From contig NZ_JAKZAM010000010.1 of NCBI RefSeq assembly GCF_022538055.1, positions 95,622-159,621 on the forward strand: DNA of 64,000 bases. The letters run 5' to 3'. This DNA comes from Cognataquiflexum nitidum. Its GTDB lineage: Bacteria; Bacteroidota; Bacteroidia; Cytophagales; Cyclobacteriaceae. Below, one piece after another: positions 9,142-18,334 of this stretch. The position numbers were made by a program, and so were the translations under genes. The notes beneath the pieces are model-generated. The model was not told where the DNA came from. It saw only the letters and a program-made list of their open reading frames with translations, and searched no databases. Position 1 is the stretch's first letter; the number at the start of each line of letters is the position of its first letter.

Positions 9142-10080
9142 TTATTTTTGTACTTCAGTGATTTCTACGTCGAAGATCAGTACAGAGTTTGCTTTTATTG
9201 GTCCACCAGAGTCTCTATCCCCATAGGCCAATGTTGAAGGAATAAAGAATTTGGCTTTATCACCTTTTTTCAATAATGCGAGACCTTCATCCCAGCCTTG
9301 AATTACTCTTCCCTGCCCAACAGAAACTTCCAAAGGAGAATAGCCTCCCATATTATCTCTCTGTTCGCTGTAAGTATTGTTGGCCTGGGCAATCTCTTTG
9401 ATACTGGAATCAAAAAGTGTCCCATCCAATAAGTAACCCGCATAATGAACGAATGCCAAATCACCGACTTCTATTTCTGGACCTGCTCCTTCTTGTTCAA
9501 TGACGTAATAAAGACCTGATTCTGTCCTAGTGGCTTGAATATTTTTTTCAGCAAGGTAATCCTCGATGATTTTGGTATCTATTTCCAATTGTTTGACAGC
9601 ATTTTCTGCTTGCTTTTTCATCTGCGCTTCCTGAAGGGCATTGAAGTAAGCCTCTACTCCCTGCTGGTCTGTGATATCTACTACACCAATCTGGATTTTA
9701 ACATTTTTCTCCTTATCCAAGAAAAAAGGCATGTTCTGTTCGCCAAAAACCTTCAAAGAATTGGCTTCAAAAGCGATGCTGTCACCTTTTTTAAGGCTTA
9801 GGAAAATTTCATCCATTCCGCTTTCTCTTGGTAAGGAATCATTGAAAAGGATATATCCCGGCATGCTTTGATCATAGGTGGAAATAAATGTAGAGTCCTT
9901 ATCAGTTTTTACGATAAGGTGGTAAAGGATATACTCTCCATTTTTAGGAGCTACATCTCCCTCTTTGATATAGGTATACTCGATGCCATCTGAAGTTGTC
10001 TGTTTTTTCTTACAAGACATGAGGCCGGTTGCCAAAACCATAACTATGGCAGGCAATAAATAGAAATTAATTTTTTTCAT
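9142..10080 (-). CDS. Two-part FKBP-type peptidyl-prolyl isomerase lipoprotein
   Basis: 312 residues: lipobox LMSC (Cys about residue 23), a degenerate N-terminal FKBP-like half (about 30-140), a helical linker rich in Gln/Lys (about 140-175), and a canonical C-terminal FKBP domain (HYAGYLLDGTLFDSS, GWDEGLALLKKGDKA, AYGDRD, IKANSVLIFDVEI). This chaperone architecture resembles FkpA/Mip with an extra domain. The start overlaps the end of the upstream DHH gene by 14 bp, so the two are translationally coupled. Confidence 0.88.
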   Translation of the reverse strand: MKKINFYLLPAIVMVLATGLMSCKKKQTTSDGIEYTYIKEGDVAPKNGEYILYHLIVKTDKDSTFISTYDQSMPGYILFNDSLPRESGMDEIFLSLKKGDSIAFEANSLKVFGEQNMPFFLDKEKNVKIQIGVVDITDQQGVEAYFNALQEAQMKKQAENAVKQLEIDTKIIEDYLAEKNIQATRTESGLYYVIEQEGAGPEIEVGDLAFVHYAGYLLDGTLFDSSIKEIAQANNTYSEQRDNMGGYSPLEVSVGQGRVIQGWDEGLALLKKGDKAKFFIPSTLAYGDRDSGGPIKANSVLIFDVEITEVQK

Positions 10081-11107
10081 GAAGGAGTTCAGATTGAATA
10101 AATAGGGAATTATAGTTTTCTTTTATTAATGTTTCAAATTTTTCTGTTGTCTCTTGCAGTGTCAATTGTGATTTTCCTCCGGAAGCATTTTTATGACCTC
10201 CTCCATCAAAATATGACGCTGCAAATTTATTGACCGCAATGTCCTCTGTAGACCTGAAGGATATTTTTATTCCATCTTCACGTTCGGTAAACAATGCCGC
10301 AATCTTGATGCCATCCAAGGATAAGGCATAGTTCACCAAACCTTCGGTGTCGCCTGTTTGGGAACAGTACTTTCTGAGGTCTTTTTTGCTAATTGCAAAA
10401 TAGGCTGTCTGCAAATCCTGCATGATCATCAATCTCCTCGTGATGGCAAATCCTATAAATTTCAATCTATTGACACTATTGGTATCATAGATCAAACGTG
10501 AGATTTTAGAATTATCGGCACCAATACCAATCAATTCTGCTGTGATCAGATGGACATTTTTAGTGGTATTGGGATGTCTGAATCCTCCAGTATCTGTCAT
10601 AATACCTGCATAGAGGCACTCTGCGATATCTTCATCTATCAAATCTTTGTGACCTACTGCCACTATCAATTCAAATATCAATTCACATGTAGCAGCTGCT
10701 GAAGTGCTCCAATACCTGAAGTCAGCAAAATCTTTAGGATCCTGATGGTGGTCAATATTTACCTTATAGGCCTTTGAATTTTCCACCCACTCTTGCATGT
10801 CCTGCATCCTCCTAGGACAGGAAAAATCCAGACAAAAAATGAGTGTGGCCTTTTGGATGATTCCAATGGCTTTTTGCCTTGTGGCCCCATCCTCAAAGTT
10901 CATCACATCCTCATTGCCCTTCATCCAATGAAGGAAGGAAGGGTAATCTGAAGGGGTAATTACCTGCACTTCATGTCCCAGTTTCACTAAGAAGTTTGAC
11001 ATTGCCAGACAAGACCCCAAAGCATCGGCGTCAGGCTTGTGGTGGGTGGTAATGACTACTTTCTGGGGTGAGGAAATTATATGTTTAAATGACTCTAATT
11101 CTCGCAT
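10067..11107 (-). CDS. nrnA: DHH/DHHA1 phosphoesterase (NrnA-like oligoribonuclease / pAp phosphatase)
   Basis: 346 residues from ATG 11107 (MRELESFKHI). A longer frame to 11185 adds 26 residues with no family resemblance and runs into the ndk promoter region. The DHH metal motifs are HHKPDADALGS and NIDHHQDPKDFAD, and the C-terminal DHHA1 part contains GGGHKNASGG. Relatives degrade 2-5-nt RNAs and dephosphorylate pAp. It is divergent from ndk and coupled to the three FKBP genes downstream, an arrangement I recall as common in Bacteroidota. Confidence 0.9.
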   Translation of the reverse strand: MRELESFKHIISSPQKVVITTHHKPDADALGSCLAMSNFLVKLGHEVQVITPSDYPSFLHWMKGNEDVMNFEDGATRQKAIGIIQKATLIFCLDFSCPRRMQDMQEWVENSKAYKVNIDHHQDPKDFADFRYWSTSAAATCELIFELIVAVGHKDLIDEDIAECLYAGIMTDTGGFRHPNTTKNVHLITAELIGIGADNSKISRLIYDTNSVNRLKFIGFAITRRLMIMQDLQTAYFAISKKDLRKYCSQTGDTEGLVNYALSLDGIKIAALFTEREDGIKISFRSTEDIAVNKFAASYFDGGGHKNASGGKSQLTLQETTEKFETLIKENYNSLFIQSELLHEKN

Positions 11108-11254
11108 TTGATTGCTTTTGTGCACTCCCCTTAAGGAACATAGTCCGCAAAGGTCAGGATAATTTTTGAAAAATCCCAATGGCACTAAAAGTCTAAATCT
11201 GAATTAGATAACACAGATTTTACGACCATTATTCGGAGATTCAATGAATTCCTG

Positions 11255-11262
11255 TATTTTTG
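11255..11262 (+). promoter_or_regulatory. Candidate -7 box of ndk promoter
   Basis: TATTTTTG fits TAnnTTTG and lies 32 bp before the ndk ATG. No clear TTTG-type -33 element is visible at the expected distance. Confidence 0.4.
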
Positions 11263-11294
11263 CAGCCACATTTAAACCTACAAAAATAATTACA

Positions 11295-11717
11295 ATGGCA
11301 GGTAAAAGAACTTTCACCATGATCAAGCCGGACGCATTTGGTGCCGGCAATTCCGGGGCAATTTTAAAAATGATTGAAGGGGCAGGATTCAAAATCGTAG
11401 CGCTAAAGGCGACACAACTGACACCAGAATTGGCCGGAAAATTTTATGAAGTGCACAAAGAAAGACCGTTTTATGCGGACCTATGCAAGTATATGTCTTC
11501 AGGACCTATCATTGCCGCGATATTGGAAAAAGACAATGCTGTGGAAGATTTCAGAACATTGATCGGTGCTACCAATCCTGCCAACGCCGCAGAAGGAACC
11601 ATCAGAAAAATGTTTGCAACTTCTATTGAGGCCAATGCTGTACACGGATCCGACTCAGATGAAAATGCCCAGATTGAAGGGAATTTTTATTTCAGCCAGT
11701 TCGAGAGGGTATTGTAA
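11295..11717 (+). CDS. ndk: Nucleoside diphosphate kinase
   Basis: 140 residues from ATG 11295 ([14 protein letters not shown]). A longer frame from 11244 exists, but its first 17 residues overlap the promoter. Transfers gamma-phosphate between NTPs and NDPs through a phospho-histidine; the active-site histidine is in [12 protein letters not shown]. It is single-domain, of family-typical length, and followed by a strong terminator. Confidence 0.97.
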   Translation: MAGKRTFTMIKPDAFGAGNSGAILKMIEGAGFKIVALKATQLTPELAGKFYEVHKERPFYADLCKYMSSGPIIAAILEKDNAVEDFRTLIGATNPANAAEGTIRKMFATSIEANAVHGSDSDENAQIEGNFYFSQFERVL

Positions 11718-11760
11718 TTTCAAGGATTTTAGGAAGTCCAAAAAAATCCCCAAACTAATA

Positions 11761-11794
11761 AAGGCAGTCAGGAAAATCTGATTGCCTTTTTTTT
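11761..11794 (+). terminator. Terminator of ndk
   Basis: AAGGCAGTCAG pairs with CTGATTGCCTT (one G-T pair), followed by eight T. Confidence 0.85.
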
Positions 11795-11854
11795 GGATGC
11801 ATTTTTAAGAAAATAAACGAAAGGAAATAAGGCCACAATCAACAATTTTCCAAA

Positions 11855-11893
11855 AAACAAAGGCTATCAGAGATCTGATAGCCTTTGTTTTTA
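11855..11893. terminator. Long symmetrical terminator, gldN side
   Basis: About 16-bp perfect stem (AACAAAGGCTATCAGA / TCTGATAGCCTTTGTT) with A and T runs on either side. It is 23 bp past the gldN stop and works in both directions between convergent ndk and gldN. Confidence 0.85.
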
Positions 11894-11915
11894 AGCATTG
11901 TTGAAATAGTTTTTT

Positions 11916-12731
11916 TTACCACTCCCAAAGTCCATTTTCGAAATCAAGAAGCTTGTATTCAAACTCCAAGGAATTCAAAAACGCCTGCAATTCAGGATTG
12001 GGATGACTTGAATTCACCAAATCTGCTACATAGGCATTGTCAGGATTGGTGTATCTTCTAACCACTGACCTGAACAACCTCTGATCGAAAACCTGATCGT
12101 AAGTTAAGTTCTTGGCGGTATTTTGGAAAATCAGCCATTTTGCCTCAGGATGGTCTTTGAAGTGATAGTAGAAATCCTTGAACCTCACATAACCGATGGT
12201 CTTTTGACCTGCATTGGCGTTTGTTTGGGAAGGCATGACTAGCTCAATATATTTCACGTCAAATTTGATTTGTGAATGGTGTTTGTCAAACACAAAATCT
12301 TCCATAAAATCAAGGTAATAAAGCTGCTTTACAAAAATGCTGTCACCGTTTGCTGCCAACCAAAAATTAGATTGGAAATCAGATATCGAAAGAGGCTGGG
12401 TGAATTTATCATCTGCAAATACTTCAAGTGCATTGTCTTCTACAATGGCTTTATATATCTGATTGACTACACCGTCGCTTTTGGTATCTCCGGACCCATA
12501 AAGAGGCTGATTGTATTTTTCCCTAAGATCAATTCTCCTCCACACAGAGATCTGATACATCTTATCGTCTTCACGAATCGGATGAGCCGAAAAAACAGTG
12601 TCCATTTTGAACTGTCTATCGCCAGTTCCGGCTGGACTCACACTTGTTGCTTGCGCATGACTTTCTATACTTAGAAGAGAAAGACCAAGGGAAAAAAGGC
12701 CAAAGATTTTTGAATAAAGCTTCATATTCAT
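11916..12731 (-). CDS. gldN: Gliding motility / type IX secretion protein GldN
   Basis: 271 residues with a signal peptide (about 1-26, ending SHAQ). Contains the GldN-type core: VWRRIDLREKYNQPLYG, IYKAIVEDNALEVFADD, and VRRYTNPDNAYVADLV. GldN (PorN) forms the periplasmic ring with the lipoprotein GldK that couples to the GldL-GldM motor. It is the last gene of the gldKLMN run, 39 bp after gldM, and ends at a strong hairpin. Confidence 0.93.
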   Translation of the reverse strand: MNMKLYSKIFGLFSLGLSLLSIESHAQATSVSPAGTGDRQFKMDTVFSAHPIREDDKMYQISVWRRIDLREKYNQPLYGSGDTKSDGVVNQIYKAIVEDNALEVFADDKFTQPLSISDFQSNFWLAANGDSIFVKQLYYLDFMEDFVFDKHHSQIKFDVKYIELVMPSQTNANAGQKTIGYVRFKDFYYHFKDHPEAKWLIFQNTAKNLTYDQVFDQRLFRSVVRRYTNPDNAYVADLVNSSHPNPELQAFLNSLEFEYKLLDFENGLWEW

Positions 12732-12770
12732 TTTTGTTTATGATCATGCCTTAAAAGCATCATCGATCAT

Positions 12771-14372
12771 TTATTTAATCGCCATCCTGATGATCTCAGG
12801 CTGATTGTTTGTTATTTTATTGCCTCGGAAGTTGGTTCTGGTCACTTGTGTAACACGGATAACCAACGCATCTCCACTTTTTGCAGAAGCCAAGAGATTT
12901 CTGATGGCTACATTTTTACCGTTGATGGCCACTTTTTCTCTAGGAACTTCATTTCTTAGAAGAATAACTTCACCACCTGTTACTTCAAAATTGGCATCTT
13001 TTGCCATTGTCCTACCGAAGTTTGCCTCAGGAATCGCTTCTACGATCAATGAAGACGGTCCCGGTGCAGGATAAGCCTGACTCAAATCAATAGGACCTCT
13101 ACCGTCAAACAACCTGACAGTTGGTGCAGGCACCGGCTTGATATCATACGATACATCACCGATTTTATTGCCTCCACTGCTTACGCCGATCAAGACTTCT
13201 CCGGAACCTCCGGGGATTACAGTCAATTGACCCGGCTTGCTTCCTTGGATAGAAGAACCATTAGATACTGTGAAGCTTGGTGCGTAGCTATTTCCCAAAG
13301 CAGGTACATCAATCAACAATTCATTGGCGCAATCCGCGTATAGCTGATTGACAACTTCTGAAGTTACTTTGATGACAGGCTGGGCTACATAATATTCATA
13401 TTCTACAGGAAGAATTTTATCTTCTCCGCCAACATTCGTTACTATTTCCCCTTTAAGGATTTTTTTGGCCAAACCCCTATCGTCGTATTGACCGGCAGGA
13501 GTAGCTGTAAATTCGATTTTACCGAAGCCGTTTTCTACTGTGACTGGCCTCCCGTCTATTGTCATCTGAGGTACATCTGAAGAAGAGGAAGAAGCGATAA
13601 ACATGTCTGCCTGGAACTTCGTACCTGCCGCTACCACATTTGATTGGGCCGCAATTCTTGCTTCAACGATATCTGCTTTGTAATAGAACGAACCGATGGA
13701 AGCAGTAATTGCTCCTAGAGATTCACTTTCAATATTCAAAACCTCATTTTGATACTGCGAAATCAATGCCATTACCGCACCAACCGGAGACTTGACAAAG
13801 TTCAAAAAAACGAAATTTTTGTTTCTAACCTCTTTGTCATTTTGAAATATTTCAATGTCCTTTGCGTCCTTTGCGATGTCACCAAAACTCAACTCGATAC
13901 CTGCCTTCTTAAGAATTTCACTGATTTGCTTTGGATAAGTATTTAACCTTTCCTGCATTTCAAATCCCTTCTTATTGTTATTGAAAATATTGCCCGGGAT
14001 ATCGGTGTTTTTGAGCGCAGAATTGCTAAACTGACCTTGGTCATCCTTCGCATTTGAAGCAGTCAAGAGCTCTTGCTTCAATTCCTCAAGGTAAGCGTAT
14101 ATTTCAGAAGTTGCCTTACGGACTTCCTTTGCAGCATCTACCTTGGGTACATCTTTTTCGTTATTCCCCTGATTTTCTACTGTGGATGCAATAGAGGAAA
14201 CAGTGAATTCATTTTTGTTGATGAAGTTTTTGGAAGTCCTTTCCAATCCATCGTTCAACAGCACAAACTTTTGGAGAATCTGGTTACTCACCTGCAATGC
14301 CAGCAAAGCTGTCAATACGAGGTACATCATACCAATCATCCGCTGCCTTGGTGTTTCTTTTCCGCCTGCCAT
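12771..14372 (-). CDS. gldM: Gliding motor / type IX secretion protein GldM
   Basis: 533 residues. One N-terminal transmembrane helix (MMYLVLTALLALQV, residues 15-28) is followed by a long periplasmic part: a helical first domain to about 220, then beta-rich domains (VSSSSSDVPQMTIDG region and onward) to the C-terminus. GldM subunits span the inner membrane with GldL and transmit proton-motive rotation to the GldK-GldN ring. Operon position and domain order match the family. Confidence 0.96.
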   Translation of the reverse strand: MAGGKETPRQRMIGMMYLVLTALLALQVSNQILQKFVLLNDGLERTSKNFINKNEFTVSSIASTVENQGNNEKDVPKVDAAKEVRKATSEIYAYLEELKQELLTASNAKDDQGQFSNSALKNTDIPGNIFNNNKKGFEMQERLNTYPKQISEILKKAGIELSFGDIAKDAKDIEIFQNDKEVRNKNFVFLNFVKSPVGAVMALISQYQNEVLNIESESLGAITASIGSFYYKADIVEARIAAQSNVVAAGTKFQADMFIASSSSSDVPQMTIDGRPVTVENGFGKIEFTATPAGQYDDRGLAKKILKGEIVTNVGGEDKILPVEYEYYVAQPVIKVTSEVVNQLYADCANELLIDVPALGNSYAPSFTVSNGSSIQGSKPGQLTVIPGGSGEVLIGVSSGGNKIGDVSYDIKPVPAPTVRLFDGRGPIDLSQAYPAPGPSSLIVEAIPEANFGRTMAKDANFEVTGGEVILLRNEVPREKVAINGKNVAIRNLLASAKSGDALVIRVTQVTRTNFRGNKITNNQPEIIRMAIK

Positions 14373-14412
14373 ATTATTTTTCTAAAAGATTAAATATAAA
14401 TATGAACTAGAC

Positions 14413-15213
14413 TTATCCTTTCATGGCAGAAAGCATTCCACCATATACTTTATTCAAGGAACTTACATTTTGGTTGAGTTTTGCCAATTCAGTTTTGAAT
14501 TGCTCAGTTTCTTTGCCTGCCTCATTCAATCCTTCCATTGCATTTGAAATGTTGGAATAGAACTTATTGAGCGTTTTGAGGTGTGATTGGGCATCCAACA
14601 ATTCCATTTCATACACATTGTTCAGTGCAGAAAGGTTTTTGGTAACTGATACTACTTGGCTGTGGTATTCTTTTGCATCTGCAGACGCAGATGAAAGTTC
14701 AGTGAGTGCCATGGCAGTTTTTCCGTAAGACTGGTTGATGTCGACCAAAGTCTTGGAGGCTGTCTTTACGTTGCTTGCATACTCATTAGTGGCAACAGCC
14801 GCATCAGCGATGGTTCCCATTTTTTCTGCAGAGGTAGCAAGGTTTTGGATTCCTTTACCCAAGCTGTCAAACAATTCGGGGCCGATTTTGGCATTCGCCA
14901 ACATTTCGTCAAACTTTTGGCTAAGGTTGTCTTTTGGCTCTTTTTTGGTGGATTTTCGTTCTGCTGGTTCATCACCGGCTAATTCAGGATAAACTTTGGA
15001 CCAGTCTACTTCTTCATGCTTTGGCTCAAATGCAGATAAGAAAAATATTGCGGCCTCTGTGGAAAGTCCCACACCGATCATCAAACTTGCGAAAGGCCAA
15101 TCTAGGATTTTGAACATAGCTCCAAGGATAACTACGGCAGCACCGATACCATATATTTTTGGCATGATATCCCCGTAAAATACGTTCATGAATGATTTGT
15201 TTTTTGTTGCCAT
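14413..15213 (-). CDS. gldL: Gliding motor / type IX secretion protein GldL
   Basis: 266 residues with two closely spaced N-terminal helices (residues 17-33 and 38-58, IYGIGAAVVILGAMFKILDW and on), with acidic EAAIFFLSAFEP at the second helix. A helical cytoplasmic tail follows, predicted as coiled coil from about 90 to the end. The membrane Glu/Asp residues of GldL carry the proton flux of the motor. It lies between gldK and gldM in one operon. Confidence 0.95.
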   Translation of the reverse strand: MATKNKSFMNVFYGDIMPKIYGIGAAVVILGAMFKILDWPFASLMIGVGLSTEAAIFFLSAFEPKHEEVDWSKVYPELAGDEPAERKSTKKEPKDNLSQKFDEMLANAKIGPELFDSLGKGIQNLATSAEKMGTIADAAVATNEYASNVKTASKTLVDINQSYGKTAMALTELSSASADAKEYHSQVVSVTKNLSALNNVYEMELLDAQSHLKTLNKFYSNISNAMEGLNEAGKETEQFKTELAKLNQNVSSLNKVYGGMLSAMKG

Positions 15214-15262
15214 TTTTTTTTAAAAATTTAGAGGTGAGTGAGTGATTAAGATGTTATTCGAT

Positions 15263-16357
15263 TTACTTTTTTCTTCTTCTGTTGTTACTGACATCCATTG
15301 AACCTGATCTACCCAGATAGGTCATGGCAGTTCTGAATCCGATGTGTGCTGTTTTCACATCCTGGAATTCGTAGGTTCTTGTACTTGTTTCGAGGTAGTG
15401 AGCGATATCTTTCCAAGAACCGCCACGAACTACTTTCCTTTTTTCATTGGGATCATCATATCTAGGGTCCAAATCCCAAGTCACAGATCCACTGACAGCA
15501 TTGTAGGAATCCAATACCCATTCTGCTACGTTGCCGGACATATTGTATAGTCCAAAGCCGTTTGGAGCAAAAACATCAACCGGTGCAGTATAGGCAAATC
15601 CGTCATCAATATAATTTCCTCTGCCTGGTTTGAAGTTTGCCATCAGACAGCCTCTTTTATTTTTCAAATAAGGTCCGCCCCAAGGGTATTTTGCCACTTC
15701 TTTTCCACCTTTGGCTGCATATTCCCATTCCGCTTCAGAAGGTAACCTAAAAGGAGGGTAGTCAAAATCCGCTTTGTCATTTGCATTCAGGTGATAGGTT
15801 CTCCACTGACAGTACATATTTGCCTGTTCCCAGCTGACCCCTACCACTGGGTAATTGTCAAAAGCAGGGTGGTCAAAGTAAAACTCCATCAATGGATCCC
15901 CATAGTGATAAGTAAAACTTGTGTTCCAGACTGTCGTGTCAGGAAGTACAGCGTTCAGGTCAAAAGTAGGTGCGTCTTTTAAAGTTGTCGGAGTGCTATA
16001 GGTGTACTCGCCTAACCTGACGGCTTCAATGAACTGTCTGTATTTGTTGTTGGATACTTCATACTTATCCATATAAAATTCGGAGATCGTAATCTGCTTG
16101 TTCAACGATGATTGAGAGAAGGCTATATCTTCATCAGCCTGTCCCATCCAAAAAGTTCCGGCCTTGACCGGCACCATTTCTTGAGGAAGGATTTGTTGCC
16201 AGATTACCCTCTTGGGAACACCCGTAACTTCACCCCTTCTATTGTCTTTTTCACTGGCAGATCCTTTCTTGCCCAAAAGTCCGCAACTCGGTAATACTAC
16301 CACTACCAAAACCGCTAAAATTATGCTCAAAACGCGTGTCTTCATTTTTTTAGACAT
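15263..16357 (-). CDS. gldK: Type IX secretion lipoprotein GldK
   Basis: 364 residues: lipoprotein signal with lipobox LPSC (Cys about residue 25), then a formylglycine-generating-enzyme (SUMF1) type fold (MVPVKAGTFWMGQADED, FRLPSEAEWEYAAKGG, GLYNMSGNVAEWVLDS, VVRGGSW, HIGFRTAM). GldK forms the outer-membrane-side ring with GldN and is not expected to be enzymatic. An alternative ATG four codons in (16345) is possible. A TAAATTTG box lies upstream at 16444-16451 on the minus strand. Confidence 0.96.
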   Translation of the reverse strand: MSKKMKTRVLSIILAVLVVVVLPSCGLLGKKGSASEKDNRRGEVTGVPKRVIWQQILPQEMVPVKAGTFWMGQADEDIAFSQSSLNKQITISEFYMDKYEVSNNKYRQFIEAVRLGEYTYSTPTTLKDAPTFDLNAVLPDTTVWNTSFTYHYGDPLMEFYFDHPAFDNYPVVGVSWEQANMYCQWRTYHLNANDKADFDYPPFRLPSEAEWEYAAKGGKEVAKYPWGGPYLKNKRGCLMANFKPGRGNYIDDGFAYTAPVDVFAPNGFGLYNMSGNVAEWVLDSYNAVSGSVTWDLDPRYDDPNEKRKVVRGGSWKDIAHYLETSTRTYEFQDVKTAHIGFRTAMTYLGRSGSMDVSNNRRRKK

Positions 16358-16443
16358 AAATTACATTAAACCATTTATCAAATTCATGCCACTTTTTGGA
16401 TAAGCAACAAGAGCGAAAATTAAAGTAAATTCTTAGAAATACA

Positions 16444-16451
16444 CAAATTTA
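16444..16451 (-). promoter_or_regulatory. Candidate -7 box ahead of gldK
   Basis: TAAATTTG on the minus strand fits TAnnTTTG within the 119-bp gap between porP/sprF and gldK. It may give gldKLMN its own promoter in addition to read-through. Confidence 0.35.
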
Positions 16452-16476
16452 ATTACTGAATTTCCAATATTTTTTT

Positions 16477-17448
16477 TTAAAACCTAAATCTCGGAGTACG
16501 TTGGATTGTTCTTTGGAACTCCCGACTTACATCCGGAAGTACATAGGATAACATGAATTCGTGACTCGTCGGAGACTTGGCTTCTATCCCTCCGACTACT
16601 AGATCAAAGGCGTATCCTATCCTTAGGGAATTATCTTTGAGTATACTGTATCCCATCAACAGAGATACTGATTCTTCACCTCTGAAGGCCAACCCTCCAC
16701 TTACCTTTTGATTGTATGTGGCTATAACGCTGACATCGTAGGAAAAATTATTAAAGGAAACTGTTTTCAACAAAACGCTAGGCTCAAAATTCCACTGTGC
16801 GAAAGTTTTGATCCTATATCCGACCAACAAGTAGGAGTGGTTTTTCAATTGGTTCTCTACAGATCCCTCTCCAAAGTCAAAACCCGGTTCATTCAAATGT
16901 CGGCTGCTAATTCCTATATAATATTTTGTACGGTCATAGATGGCGCCCGCACCAAAGTTGAAATTCATCTGTGTTTCGCTTCCTGTCGCCGGAAGTCTAG
17001 GATCAGGATTTACAAAATCCAGTTCATCAAAACGTATCGTAGTAGCAAAAACACCTCCCATAATTCCTAAACTCAAAACACCTCTCCTTAGTTTTTTATG
17101 GTACCCTACCGAGAGGTTTGCTTCCTGATTTGTCGTTGGGCCAATATTATCGTTCACAAAATTTAAGCCAACTCCCAATTTGAGTTTGTCAATCGATCCT
17201 GCGGCAGTAACCAGTTGGGTAATCGGAGCGGGTCCATTGGTACCTGAATAATTTAGCCATTGTGACCTATGAAGGGCAGAAAATCTGTATCCGGATTCTT
17301 TCCCTGCAAAAGCAGGATTGAAATATCCGCCATTATACATGTACTGGGTAAACTGTGCATCCTGTTGGCCATTGACGCCCGAAACAAAAAAAACCCCTGC
17401 CCAGATCAACAGGAGGCATTTGAATATCGTAAAATTACGTTTAACCAT
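16477..17448 (-). CDS. PorP/SprF family type IX secretion outer-membrane protein
   Basis: 323 residues with a signal peptide (ending VNGQ, about residue 27) and the family opening QDAQFTQYMYNGGYFNPAFAG. The rest is a beta-barrel pattern ending in an aromatic residue (TPRFRF). Family members are outer-membrane partners of type IX secretion, and a copy next to gldKLMN is the usual arrangement (porP-porK-porL-porM-porN). Symbol withheld because many paralogues exist per genome. Confidence 0.92.
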   Translation of the reverse strand: MVKRNFTIFKCLLLIWAGVFFVSGVNGQQDAQFTQYMYNGGYFNPAFAGKESGYRFSALHRSQWLNYSGTNGPAPITQLVTAAGSIDKLKLGVGLNFVNDNIGPTTNQEANLSVGYHKKLRRGVLSLGIMGGVFATTIRFDELDFVNPDPRLPATGSETQMNFNFGAGAIYDRTKYYIGISSRHLNEPGFDFGEGSVENQLKNHSYLLVGYRIKTFAQWNFEPSVLLKTVSFNNFSYDVSVIATYNQKVSGGLAFRGEESVSLLMGYSILKDNSLRIGYAFDLVVGGIEAKSPTSHEFMLSYVLPDVSREFQRTIQRTPRFRF

Positions 17449-17522
17449 GTACCATTAAAACTGATGAAGTAAACTTTATTCTACACAATTAAACTCATTT
17501 TTGCCATAAAAGATTGAAAATA

Positions 17523-18299
17523 TCACAAATTATTTGCCTTTTTTATGTAAAGTTCGAGTGCCCCTGTCATACTTGGTGCATTTGGCATGGGGGCTTCAAT
17601 GTCAAGAATTAAATTTTGTTCTCTGACCTCCTTGGCTGTGGTGGGACCAAAAGCTGCAATCCTAGTATTATTTTGTTGGAAATCCGGAAAGTTCTGCTTC
17701 AAAGATTTAATCCCTGAAGGGGAGAAAAAAGCGAGAATGTCATATTTGATATCTCTCAGGTCCGAAAGGTCAGCAGCTACAGTATGGTAGATGATTGCCT
17801 CTGTGTAGGAAATATTGTTCTTGGCCATATACTCCGGAATTTCATCCTTTCGTATATCAGAACAAGGAAAAAGATATTTCTCTGATTTATGCTTTTTAAA
17901 ATAATCAAAAAGGTCAGCGGCTGTTTTTTGACCTACGTAAAGCTTACGCTTTCTGATCACGATGTACTTTTGAAGGTAGTGGGCCGTTTGGTCAGAAATA
18001 CAGAAATATTTCATGTCTGCTGGCATTTCCACTTTCAATTCCTTGCAGATCGTAAAAAAATGGTCTATCGCATTCCTGCTGGTAAAGATGATAGCCGTAT
18101 GCTTCAGAATATCGATCTTCTGCCTTCTAAAATCCTTGACCGAAACCGGTTCAACTTGAATAAAAGGCCTGAAATCGATCTTTAAATTATACTTTTCAGC
18201 TAATTGAAAATATGGTGATTTCTCATCTGTCGGCTTCGGCTGTGAAACTAAGATGCTTTTTACCTGGTTTAATCTGTCTTTAGGAGATTTAGTCGTCAT
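17523..18299 (-). CDS. hemD: Uroporphyrinogen-III synthase
   Basis: 258 residues of the HemD fold: ILVSQPKPTDEKSPY, IIFTSRNAIDHFF, FPCSDIRKDEIPEYM, AFFSPSGIKSLKQNF, and AAFGPTTAKEVRE. It cyclises hydroxymethylbilane to uroporphyrinogen III for haem. It lies in the same run as the type IX secretion genes; this hemD-porP-gld order is conserved in my memory of other Bacteroidota, with no known functional reason. Confidence 0.88.
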   Translation of the reverse strand: MTTKSPKDRLNQVKSILVSQPKPTDEKSPYFQLAEKYNLKIDFRPFIQVEPVSVKDFRRQKIDILKHTAIIFTSRNAIDHFFTICKELKVEMPADMKYFCISDQTAHYLQKYIVIRKRKLYVGQKTAADLFDYFKKHKSEKYLFPCSDIRKDEIPEYMAKNNISYTEAIIYHTVAADLSDLRDIKYDILAFFSPSGIKSLKQNFPDFQQNNTRIAAFGPTTAKEVREQNLILDIEAPMPNAPSMTGALELYIKKANNL

Positions 18300-18334
18300 A
18301 TTTCACTTCAGCATTTGAACTTTTCCACTTGAAT

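Noticed and set aside
11108..11185. Longer N-terminus of the DHH phosphoesterase
   Set aside because: The extra 26 residues do not match the family, and the ATG at 11107 gives the usual start.
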